The notes under the pieces: model-generated | Told to the model about the DNA's origin: nothing | Databases searched by the model: none | Seen by the model: only the letters and a program-made list of their open reading frames with translations | In this document: positions 42,939 through 51,635 of the stretch, in pieces | Numbering within the stretch: the first letter of the stretch is position 1 | Layout of the letters: each line of letters opens with the position of its first letter | Position numbers and translations under genes: made by a program | Assembly: GCA_963751595.1 (NCBI GenBank) | Contig: CAVVVC010000003.1 | Coordinates: 1 to 64,000 of the forward strand | Source of the DNA: JAHEGP01 sp963751595 | GTDB lineage: Bacteria > Pseudomonadota > Gammaproteobacteria > Pseudomonadales > JAHEGP01 | Length of the DNA stretch: 64,000 nt | Reading direction: 5' to 3'

Positions 42939-45900
42939 ATGATTAACCAGGATATTTATTTAACCAGCCCATCTAGCCGTAAATTGGTTAACGAAGGTGT
43001 TGCCAGCGTTAATGATGATAAAACCCAAGAAGCACTGAATGTGCTTAGGTACGAACTGGAAACCTTCGTCTGCGATGGCCAGTACGAAAAAGGCGTCGAA
43101 GATATTTTAGATACTTACCTCAAAAATGTTGATCAAGCTCAGCAGCCTGCGGTTTGGATCAGTGGCTTTTATGGCTCGGGTAAATCTCACCTGGTAAAAA
43201 TGTTGCGCGCCTTATGGACGGATATGACCTTCCCAGATGGCGCCACCTCGCGCGGCATCGCAAAATTGCCGCAAAACGTTAAAGACCTATTGGCCGAGCT
43301 TACCACCCAGGGCAAACGCCACGGCGGCCTGCATGCTGCTTCTGGCACCTTGGGCGCGGGAGCCAGCGGAAGTGTGCGTTTGGCGCTGCTGCGAATTGTC
43401 TTTAAATCGGTTGGGCTGCCAGAGCAATATCCCGTTGCCCGCTTTGTTATGTGGCTCAAGTCGGAAGGTATCTACGAGCAAGTTCAAAGTCACGTAGAAA
43501 ACAATGGCCACGACTGGAGCGAAGAGCTCGATAACTTCTATGTTGCAGAGGGCTTGCATGAAGCCCTGTGTGAGGTAAAACCCAACCTGTTTTCGTCGCC
43601 TGTTTCCTGTGTGGAAACGCTCAACAACCTGTACCCCTATGTGCAGGATGTCAGTTCCGATGACATGATCAAAACCATCAAAGCGGCCTTGTCGAACAAT
43701 GGCAAGTTTCCGTTAACACTGATCGTGCTCGACGAGGTTCAGCAGTACATCGGCGAAGACAGCCAGCGCTCCATCGATGTACAAGAAGCGGTAGAAGCCT
43801 GCTGTAAAAATATCGGCGGTAAACTGCTGTTTATCGGTACTGGTCAAACTGCTGTAACGGGTACCTCCAACCTCAAGAAACTGGAAGGTCGATTTACCGT
43901 CCGTATCGAACTGTCGGATGCCGATGTGGACGCGGTTATCCGTCAGGTGATTCTGGCGAAAAAAGCGGAATCACTACCCAAAATTGAGCAAACCCTGCAG
44001 CAAAATCTGGGTGAAATATCCCGCCATTTGGCGGAGTCAAAAATTGGCCACCGTCAGGATGATATTCAGTTCTTTGCCCAAGATTACCCCATCCTGCCAG
44101 TGCGCCGCCGCTTCTGGGAAAACACCCTGCGTGTGCTCGACCAAACCGGTACCGACAGCCAGTTGCGTAATCAGCTCAGCATGATCCACAAGTGCATCCA
44201 ATCTAACCTGGATAAGCCCTTGGGCAGTGTGATCCCTGCCGATTACCTCTACTTCGACGGTGCCGACAAACTCCTGCAATCGCGCGTGCTACCGCGCAAA
44301 GTGCATGAAAAAACCTTTAGCTGGATGAAAGGCAACGACGAGCAACAGCTCTTGGCCAGAGCCTGTGGCCTCACCTTTTTAGTCGGCAAACTCCAATCCG
44401 AGAACAAAGAGATCGGCATCAAAGCCAATTTGGAAACCCTTGCTGATCTAATGGTTGAAGACTTAAACCAAAGTAGCTCAGCACTGCGCACTAAGCTGGC
44501 GGGCCTATTGGATAACTGTGAACTGCTGATGAAAGTCGGTGATGAATACCGCATTCAAACCGAAGAAAGCCAAGCCTGGAACGATGCCTATTTGCGCCAT
44601 CGCAATACCCTGGCAAACGAAGCGCACCGTTTGGAAACCGAACGTACCGACCGCATCCGTAAGAAGTTCTCTGAGCGGGTGAAAAAGTTCTCCGTCAATC
44701 ACGGTCAGTCCAACGTGCCACGTGCCTTGTCGCCGCTATTTGATACCTCACTGCCAGCCGATGCCGCTAGCAAAATTTATGTCTGGGTGCGCGACGGCTG
44801 GAGCATCGACGAAAACTCAGTGCGAGTGGATGCCCGTCAGGCAGGCAACAGCGCTTCTACCATTTATGTGCATATTCCCAAGCGCTCAGCAGACGACCTA
44901 CGCCATCATTTGATTGACCTAAAAGCAGCCACCGCCACCCTGGAAGAAAAAGGCTCGCCCGATACACCAGAAGGCAAAGAAGCCCGTGCCGCCATGCAAA
45001 CCGCCCAAGCCATGGCGGAATCCAAGGTCAATGATCTGTTAGGTGACATTCTCGACGGCGTGCGTGTCTTTCAAGCCGGCGGTAATGAAGTGCTGGGTAA
45101 CGACCTGCAAGAGATGATTTTAGAAGCCGCTGAAAACTCCCTCACCCGCCTATATCCGCAATTTCATGTCGCCGACCATATCGGTTGGAGTAAGGTGTAC
45201 GACAAAGCCAAAACCGGCGCTTCCGATGCGTTAAAAGCCGTGGGTGACGACGGCGAGCCCGCCAAAAACCCGGTATGCAAAGCCGTGATCAACTTTTTAG
45301 CCGGTGGTAAAAAAGGCGCCGATATTCGTACCCAATTTGAAGGCGCACCTTACGGTTGGCCGGGCGACGCCGTTGATGGTGCTTTGCAAGTCTTGGTTGT
45401 GGCTGGCGTGGTGCGCGCCCAAACCGATCGCGGCCAGAACATTGAACCGCGCGAACTGGAGCGTAAAAAAATCGGCCTGAGTTTCTTTAAGCTGGAAACT
45501 GCCGTGGTGACAACACCGCAGCGCATCCAAATCCGCAAACTGTTGCAGCAAGTTGGCTGCCAAGCCAAACAGAATGAAGAGCTGGCCGTACTGCCAGAGT
45601 TCTTACAAAAGCTCAGCCAGTTGGCCGACAATGCCGGTGGCGATGCACCGCGCCCAGTCAAACCCAACACCAGCCACTTGGATGATATCCGTCGCGCGGC
45701 CGGCAACGAGCAGTTGCTGGCCATCTACAACCTACGTGACGAGCTCAAGCAACAAATCGAAGGCTGGCAGGCACTGAGCGACAGTATTCAGCAGCGCCTT
45801 CCTGCCTGGCAAACCCTGCAAATTTTTGCCAACCATGCCAAGTCGCTCGATGGTGCCGAGGTATTGCAAGCCCAGGTCGATCAAATTAAAGAGCAGCGTT

Positions 45901-46376
45901 TACTGCTGGCCGAGCCAGACCTGATGGCGCCGCTGATGGCCAGCTACACCCAACTGCTGCGCGACGAACTCAATAGCCTGCAACAAGCCTATGATGCCGC
46001 ACACGCCAAAGGCATGCAGCGCTTAGGGGAAGACAGCAACTGGCAACAGCTGGAACAGGAACAAAAACACCAGTTCCTGGCCGAGCAAAAGCTCACCGCA
46101 ACCGATAAGCCCGAAATTGCCGTCGGCTCCAGTGACGACATTCAAAAAACACTGCAACGCATCAGCATCGGCATGCTGGCCGAACGCATTGCGGCCATGC
46201 CAAGCCGTTTCGATGCTATCTCCATCAAAGCCGCCGAAGAAATGGAGCCCAAGGCACAGTTTATTCGCACCCCACGCCGCACCCTGAAAACCGAGGCTGA
46301 AATCACCGCCTGGTTAGACGAAGTGGAACAGCAACTTAAATCCGCCTTGGCCGAAGGGCCAATCGTGTTGCAGTAA
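42939..46376 (+). CDS. brxC: BREX ATPase BrxC
   Basis: A 1145-residue P-loop ATPase. N-terminus NQDIYLTSPSSRKLVNEGVA, Walker A WISGFYGSGKSHLVKMLR (about 73-90), Walker B LTLIVLDEVQQYIGED (about 259-274), then FIGTGQTAVTGTSNLKKLEG, FTVRIELSDADVDAVIRQVI, all typical of the BrxC/PglY group. The C-terminal half is helical with long coiled coils. BrxC is required for BREX modification and exclusion and likely forms large assemblies around DNA. Length is a little below the common 1200 residues. Intact; it follows brxB by 15 bases. Confidence 0.92.
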   Translation: MINQDIYLTSPSSRKLVNEGVASVNDDKTQEALNVLRYELETFVCDGQYEKGVEDILDTYLKNVDQAQQPAVWISGFYGSGKSHLVKMLRALWTDMTFPDGATSRGIAKLPQNVKDLLAELTTQGKRHGGLHAASGTLGAGASGSVRLALLRIVFKSVGLPEQYPVARFVMWLKSEGIYEQVQSHVENNGHDWSEELDNFYVAEGLHEALCEVKPNLFSSPVSCVETLNNLYPYVQDVSSDDMIKTIKAALSNNGKFPLTLIVLDEVQQYIGEDSQRSIDVQEAVEACCKNIGGKLLFIGTGQTAVTGTSNLKKLEGRFTVRIELSDADVDAVIRQVILAKKAESLPKIEQTLQQNLGEISRHLAESKIGHRQDDIQFFAQDYPILPVRRRFWENTLRVLDQTGTDSQLRNQLSMIHKCIQSNLDKPLGSVIPADYLYFDGADKLLQSRVLPRKVHEKTFSWMKGNDEQQLLARACGLTFLVGKLQSENKEIGIKANLETLADLMVEDLNQSSSALRTKLAGLLDNCELLMKVGDEYRIQTEESQAWNDAYLRHRNTLANEAHRLETERTDRIRKKFSERVKKFSVNHGQSNVPRALSPLFDTSLPADAASKIYVWVRDGWSIDENSVRVDARQAGNSASTIYVHIPKRSADDLRHHLIDLKAATATLEEKGSPDTPEGKEARAAMQTAQAMAESKVNDLLGDILDGVRVFQAGGNEVLGNDLQEMILEAAENSLTRLYPQFHVADHIGWSKVYDKAKTGASDALKAVGDDGEPAKNPVCKAVINFLAGGKKGADIRTQFEGAPYGWPGDAVDGALQVLVVAGVVRAQTDRGQNIEPRELERKKIGLSFFKLETAVVTTPQRIQIRKLLQQVGCQAKQNEELAVLPEFLQKLSQLADNAGGDAPRPVKPNTSHLDDIRRAAGNEQLLAIYNLRDELKQQIEGWQALSDSIQQRLPAWQTLQIFANHAKSLDGAEVLQAQVDQIKEQRLLLAEPDLMAPLMASYTQLLRDELNSLQQAYDAAHAKGMQRLGEDSNWQQLEQEQKHQFLAEQKLTATDKPEIAVGSSDDIQKTLQRISIGMLAERIAAMPSRFDAISIKAAEEMEPKAQFIRTPRRTLKTEAEITAWLDEVEQQLKSALAEGPIVLQ

Positions 46377-46388
46377 GGGGGCTAACGC

Positions 46389-49300
46389 ATGAACCATTTA
46401 CAACCGCTCGATAAAAAGCTGCGCAGCCAGCTGGAAAACACCGTTAAAAAAGCCCGTGATATTGCCGAGGAAGCAGCTCTGGCGGTATTAGAACAGCTTG
46501 GTGTGGGCGAAAAAGCCAAGCCCAGCTACCTGGATGACGCCCAGCAAAACCTGCGTGTGCGCCTGCGTGCCCATGCCCGCAGCCTGGGTGATGCGCGCAA
46601 ACCCGACGGCGAGCAAAGCATTGACCGCCTGCAAGAAGAAGTGGCCTACGAGCACTGGCACCGCATGTTATTTGCCCGCTTTTTGGCGGAAAACAACCTG
46701 CTGATGTACCCCGACCCAGACGAGCCAGTGGCTATTAGTCTGGAAGAATGCGAGGACTTGGCTGCCGATGAAGGCGCGACCAACGGTTGGGAGTTGGCCG
46801 GGCGCTATGCCTCGCAAATGCTGCCGCAAATCTTCCGCATCGATTCACCGGTGTTTGAGCTCAAGCTTGCCCCCAACCATCAGCTGGATTTAGAAAAGCT
46901 GCTGATCAGCCTACCCACCGAAGTGTTTACCGCCTCTGACTCATTAGGTTGGGTGTACCAGTTCTGGCAAGCCAACAACAAAGAGCGCATCAATAAATCC
47001 GAAGTAAAAATTGGCGCGCGAGAATTACCTGCCGTTACACAGCTGTTTACCGAACCCTATATGGTCAGCTTCCTGCTGGATAACTCCCTGGGCGCTTGGT
47101 GGGCAGCACGGCGCTTAAGTGAAGACGATTTTAAAAACGCCAGCAGCGAAGAAGAGTTGCGCCAAAAGGCCGCAATTGATGGCGTGCCTTTGGATTACTT
47201 GCGGTTTGTGCAGGGCGAAAATGGCGTGTGGGAGCCCGCCTCCGGCAAATTTGAAGCCTGGCCAGAGCACTTAAGCGAGCTTTCAACGCTGGACCCCAGC
47301 TGTGGTTCTGGCCATTTCTTGGTGGCGGCCTTCAATATGTTGGTGCCACTGCGTATGGAATTGGAACAGCTGGATGCACAACAGGCAGCCGATGCTGTGC
47401 TGCGTGAAAACATCCATGGTTTAGAACTAGACCAACGCTGTGTGGAATTGGCCGCCTTTGCCTTGGCACTGAGTGCCTGGAAATACCCCAATGCGGGCGG
47501 TTACCGCGTATTGCCAGAAATCCAGGTGGCCTGCTCCGGTTTGGCCATTAACGCCGCTAAAGACGAATGGAAGCAACTGGCCGCCCACATGGGCGGCAAA
47601 CACAACCTCAGCATTGCCATGGATTGGCTGCACGACAATTTTAAAGACGCGCCTGTGTTGGGCAGCCTGATGAACCCCGCCAAAAGCAAGGCGGCTGGTT
47701 TGGTGAGCTGGCAGGAACTATCAGAAGCGCTAGATAAAGCCCTCGCAACGGAAGGGGCGCAAGCATCCCAAACCAACGAACAGCACCAAGCCGCCCATGA
47801 AAATGCCGTGGTCGCCCAAGGCATGGCCAAAGCCGCCAAGCTGTTAGCCAGCCGATACCAATGGGTGATCACCAATGTGCCTTATTTAGCGCGCGGTAAG
47901 CAGGAAGACAAGCTTAAAGATTTTATTGAGCAACACTACCCCGAAGGTAAAAACGATTTAGCCACCGCCTTTTTAGATCGTTGCCTGGAGTTTTGTGTAC
48001 AGGGCGGCACCAGCAGCATTGTATTGCCGCAAAACTGGTTGTTTTTAACCAGTTATAAAAAGTTTCGCGAAAAATTGCTGACGCAAGATACCTGGCATTT
48101 GATTGCGCGATTAGGTCCGCAGGCATTTCAAACTCCGATGTGGGATTTTAATGTCCAACTTATCACCATTAGCCGTGGCAATGCCGCCAGTGCATCGGGT
48201 GGGCTATTTGGTGCTGCCGAGCACAGCCAACTAATTCGTGGTGTGGATGTGTCTGAACCGCGCACTGCGGCGGAAAAAGCCGAGCAGTTGATTACAGCGG
48301 AAGTAAAAAGCGTTGGACAGGCAAAGCAGTTGGATAATCCGGATGCTGCAGTTGTCTTAGAACATTCAGCAGAGGGAGCAGCCCTCTCGAAATCAGCTAG
48401 TTCTTTCCAAGGGCTTAAATCAGGTGACGATTCTAGGATGAGGAGATATTTTTGGGAGCTTTTACACCAAAATATGCGTTGGAAGAAGCTTCAAAGTACT
48501 GTCCCTGAAAGCAAGTTTTACGGCGGAATGGAAAGTATTGTGGACTGGTCTGAGGACGGGAACTTGCTTGCAAGACGGCAAGGGCTTGGAGCATGGGACA
48601 GTAGAGGTATTGCTGTATCACAAATGAACAGCCTTCCATGTGCTCTTTATTTGGGAGACGCATTTGATAGCAATGTTTGTCCTGTAGTCCCATCGTCCGA
48701 AGAAAGCCTATCTGCTTTATGGGTATTTTCAGAGTCTGGAGAATATCGGACAGAAATTAGAAAAGTTGATCAAAAAGTTGCTGTGGCTAATGCGACTATG
48801 ATCAAGGTTCCCTTTGATCTTGGCCACTGGACAAAGGTCGCCGCAGAAAAATACCCCAACGGCCTACCCAAACCCTACAGCAACGATCCCACTCAATGGA
48901 TTTTCCACGGTCACCCTTGCGGTTCGGTCATTTGGGATGAAGCCCAAAAATGGACGGCTGATGGCCCACTGCGTAGGGACGAATCCGTATTACATATTGC
49001 CGTAGCGCGCTTGCTCGGCTATCGCTGGCCCGCCGAACAGGATGCAACCATGGAGTTAGCCGATGAGCAGCGAGAATGGGTGCAGCGTTGCGAGGCTTTG
49101 CTACCACTGGCCGATGAAGATGGCATTGTCTGTGTTCCCGCCGTGCGCGGTGAGGCTTTGGCCTCTGACCGCTTAATCAATCTGCTGGCCGCCGCATACG
49201 GCGATGCCTGGACGCCAGCCACGCTCAATCAACTGCTGTCGTCTGTCGGCTATGCCGGTAAAACCCTGGATGCCTGGCTGCGCGATAAGTTCTTTGAGCA

Positions 49301-49859
49301 ACATGTAAAGCTGTTCCAAAACCGCCCCTTTATTTGGCAACTCTGGGATGGCTTGAACGACGGTTTTGCTGTGCTGATTAACTACCACAAGTTCGATCAA
49401 AAACTGCTGGAAACCCTGATTTATACCTATCTGGGCGATTGGATTAAACGCCAGAAAGACGAAATTGCAGCGGGAGTTGATGGTGCGCAGGAGCGCCTGG
49501 CGGCTGCCGAAGCACTGCGTAAACGCCTGATCAAAATCCTAGAAGGCGAAGCGCCGCTGGATATCTTCGTGCGCTGGAAGCCCCTAGAGCAACAACCCAT
49601 TGGCTGGAACCCGGATGTAAACGACGGCGTGCGCCTGAATATTCGCCCCTTCATTTTAGTGGATGATGTCAAAGTGAAAGGTGCCGGTGTACTGCGCAAT
49701 AAAATCCCCAGCATCAAATGGACCAAAGATCGCGGCGCCGATGTGCCCAGCGCCCCTTGGTACCACCTCGGCCCGCAATACGGCGGCAAAGAAGGCGACC
49801 GCATTAACGAGCATCATTTGAGCCTCGCTGAGAAGAAAGCGGCGCGGGAGAAAACTTAG
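46389..49859 (+). CDS. pglX: BREX adenine methyltransferase PglX
   Basis: A 1156-residue type I-like N6-adenine methyltransferase. Motif I STLDPSCGSGHFLVAA (about 299-314), motif IV ITNVPYLARG (about 494-503) where the usual NPPY reads NVPY, then KQEDKLKDFIEQHYPEGKND. The N-terminal helical part is BREX-specific. It marks host DNA on one strand of an asymmetric site and thereby tells self from phage. Residues about 650-815 (48340-48830) are encoded in A+T-rich DNA with rare AGA/AGG codons, unlike both sides, so the target-recognition domain may have been exchanged. Intact. It ends two bases before the ATPase gene. Confidence 0.92.
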   Translation: MNHLQPLDKKLRSQLENTVKKARDIAEEAALAVLEQLGVGEKAKPSYLDDAQQNLRVRLRAHARSLGDARKPDGEQSIDRLQEEVAYEHWHRMLFARFLAENNLLMYPDPDEPVAISLEECEDLAADEGATNGWELAGRYASQMLPQIFRIDSPVFELKLAPNHQLDLEKLLISLPTEVFTASDSLGWVYQFWQANNKERINKSEVKIGARELPAVTQLFTEPYMVSFLLDNSLGAWWAARRLSEDDFKNASSEEELRQKAAIDGVPLDYLRFVQGENGVWEPASGKFEAWPEHLSELSTLDPSCGSGHFLVAAFNMLVPLRMELEQLDAQQAADAVLRENIHGLELDQRCVELAAFALALSAWKYPNAGGYRVLPEIQVACSGLAINAAKDEWKQLAAHMGGKHNLSIAMDWLHDNFKDAPVLGSLMNPAKSKAAGLVSWQELSEALDKALATEGAQASQTNEQHQAAHENAVVAQGMAKAAKLLASRYQWVITNVPYLARGKQEDKLKDFIEQHYPEGKNDLATAFLDRCLEFCVQGGTSSIVLPQNWLFLTSYKKFREKLLTQDTWHLIARLGPQAFQTPMWDFNVQLITISRGNAASASGGLFGAAEHSQLIRGVDVSEPRTAAEKAEQLITAEVKSVGQAKQLDNPDAAVVLEHSAEGAALSKSASSFQGLKSGDDSRMRRYFWELLHQNMRWKKLQSTVPESKFYGGMESIVDWSEDGNLLARRQGLGAWDSRGIAVSQMNSLPCALYLGDAFDSNVCPVVPSSEESLSALWVFSESGEYRTEIRKVDQKVAVANATMIKVPFDLGHWTKVAAEKYPNGLPKPYSNDPTQWIFHGHPCGSVIWDEAQKWTADGPLRRDESVLHIAVARLLGYRWPAEQDATMELADEQREWVQRCEALLPLADEDGIVCVPAVRGEALASDRLINLLAAAYGDAWTPATLNQLLSSVGYAGKTLDAWLRDKFFEQHVKLFQNRPFIWQLWDGLNDGFAVLINYHKFDQKLLETLIYTYLGDWIKRQKDEIAAGVDGAQERLAAAEALRKRLIKILEGEAPLDIFVRWKPLEQQPIGWNPDVNDGVRLNIRPFILVDDVKVKGAGVLRNKIPSIKWTKDRGADVPSAPWYHLGPQYGGKEGDRINEHHLSLAEKKAAREKT

Positions 49860-49860
49860 T

Positions 49861-50964
49861 ATGGGTTCAATTGATACGCTTTCCATTACAGGGTTCAAGT
49901 CGATTAAGAAACTGGATCGGCTTCAATTGCACAGCCTCAATGTTCTGATTGGTGCGAACGGAGTCGGTAAGAGTAATTTCGTTTCTTATTTCCGAATGCT
50001 AAATGAGCTTGTTGAAGGTCGCCTTCAGGTATGGGCTTCAAAGCAAGGTGGCGCAGATCGTATCGTTACGTTTGGAATTAAAGAAACAAATAAAATTGAG
50101 TCGTCCATTCGATTTGCATCGAATGGCTACGATATAACATTGGAGCCAACGGCTGATGATGGTTTCACCTTTTCTAGAGAGATGCTGTATTTCAATGGCC
50201 CCTATTACGGCGTAACACAGCCCAACCTGGGGAGCGGACACAATGAATCTCGTTTGAAGAAGGAAATGAACGGAGGCATTTCTAAAAAAATTGCTACTTA
50301 TTGCTACGATGCCATTTCACAGTGGAAGGTATTTCATTTTCACGATACCAGTGACACCGCAGGCGTAAAACGATTAGGTGCCTTGCACGATAATACTTAT
50401 CTAAGACCCGATGCCTCTAACCTCGCTGCCTTTCTATATTCGCTGAAAGAAAGCGAAAGCAAAGCCTATGAACAGATTGTAAAAACGGTACGGTTAGCTA
50501 TTCCGTTTTTTGATGATTTTGTATTAAAGCCCCAAAAGTTGCCGACGGAAGAAGAGCAAATCAGGCTGCTGTGGAAGCAAAAAGACAGCGACTATTCGCT
50601 ATGGCCAAGCCAGTTGTCCGATGGCTCGATTAGGTTTATCTGTTTGGTGACGGCTTTGCTTCAACCCAAACCCCCATCAACCATCATTATTGATGAGCCA
50701 GAGTTGGGCTTGCATCCATTTGCGATTGCACTGCTGGCAGGTTTATTACGTTCAGCTTCTAAGCGCATGCAAGTCATCGTGTCTACCCAATCCGCTCCGC
50801 TGGTAGACGAGTTTTCTATCGATGATTTAATTGTCGTGGAACGCGAGCAAGGCGCGACGGTTTTCAAACGGCTCGACGAAGAAGACTTCACCAACTGGCT
50901 GGACGATTACACGGTAAGTGAGCTTTGGCAGAAGAACATTTTGGGTGGGAGACCATCCAGATGA
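49861..50964 (+). CDS. AAA_21-type ATPase inside the BREX operon
   Basis: A 367-residue ABC-like/OLD-like ATPase: SITGFKSIKKLDRLQLHSLN, Walker A VLIGANGVGKSNFVSYF (about 28-44), signature-like SQLSDGSIRFICLVTALL (about 249-266), Walker B STIIIDEPELGLHPFAIALL (about 273-292), then VIVSTQSAPLVDEF. There is no Toprim domain in the chain; the next gene supplies one (DUF4276). Such separate ATPase-Toprim pairs resemble the PARIS system (AriA/AriB), where the ATPase senses a phage anti-restriction protein and releases a toxic nuclease. Its start is two bases after the pglX stop and its end overlaps the partner. Confidence 0.8.
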   Translation: MGSIDTLSITGFKSIKKLDRLQLHSLNVLIGANGVGKSNFVSYFRMLNELVEGRLQVWASKQGGADRIVTFGIKETNKIESSIRFASNGYDITLEPTADDGFTFSREMLYFNGPYYGVTQPNLGSGHNESRLKKEMNGGISKKIATYCYDAISQWKVFHFHDTSDTAGVKRLGALHDNTYLRPDASNLAAFLYSLKESESKAYEQIVKTVRLAIPFFDDFVLKPQKLPTEEEQIRLLWKQKDSDYSLWPSQLSDGSIRFICLVTALLQPKPPSTIIIDEPELGLHPFAIALLAGLLRSASKRMQVIVSTQSAPLVDEFSIDDLIVVEREQGATVFKRLDEEDFTNWLDDYTVSELWQKNILGGRPSR

Positions 50965-51635
50965 TTCGAGTGCATGTAATTTGCGAAGGGCAAACGGAAG
51001 AAATGTTCGTTAACGAGGTGATGGCGGACATATTTACACCTCAAGGCATTTATTTGTTTCCTTCTTTAGTCGGCAAGCCAGGCCACAAAGGTGGCAATTT
51101 CAAATTCCAACGCGTGCTGCACGATGTGAAAAGCCGTCTGCTCGATGATACAGAGGCCTATTGCACCACGTTCTTTGATTTTTATGGCTTACCCGAAGAT
51201 TTCCCGGGTAAAACGGAAGCGCTGGTCTTGCCGAATATTGAGGATAAGCGACGCCGGGTGGAAGAAAGGCTCGTTGAGCAATTGACGGCTCATATCGGCG
51301 AAGACGCGATGCGCCGGTTTATTCCCTATGTGCAAATGTATGAGTTTGAAGGTCTGCTGTTCAGTAAACCCGATTCGATTGCTTCGGAAATAGGGGAAGC
51401 TGGTTTAACCGCCCAGTTTGAGCGCATTCGCAACGCTTTCGACTCCCCTGAACATGTCAATAACAGCCGCGCGACCGCGCCGAGTAAACGCATCCAGGGC
51501 TTGTTTGACCAATATGACAAAGTCATTCATGGCTCTTTGGTCGCGTTAGATATTGGGATCAACACCATGCGCGAAGAGTGCCATTTATTTAATGACTGGG
51601 TTGGGCAACTTTTGGCATTGGAGATTGCTGCATGA
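50961..51635 (+). CDS. DUF4276 Toprim-like partner of the AAA ATPase
   Basis: A 224-residue protein from ATG 50961 (ATGA overlap). The N-terminal strand IRVHVICEGQTEEMFVNEVM has the Toprim-like EGxTE glutamate (Glu9), FFDFYGLPEDFPG supplies the acidic strand (Asp73), and PYVQMYEFEGLLFSKPDSIA is the conserved DUF4276 block (about 122-141). The C-terminus is helical (RIQGLFDQYDKVIHGSLVAL). DUF4276 belongs to the Toprim-like nuclease fold group that also holds DUF4435 of AriB. I infer an effector nuclease held or guided by the ATPase; no activity is shown by the sequence alone. Stop overlaps pglZ. Confidence 0.78.
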   Translation: MIRVHVICEGQTEEMFVNEVMADIFTPQGIYLFPSLVGKPGHKGGNFKFQRVLHDVKSRLLDDTEAYCTTFFDFYGLPEDFPGKTEALVLPNIEDKRRRVEERLVEQLTAHIGEDAMRRFIPYVQMYEFEGLLFSKPDSIASEIGEAGLTAQFERIRNAFDSPEHVNNSRATAPSKRIQGLFDQYDKVIHGSLVALDIGINTMREECHLFNDWVGQLLALEIAA

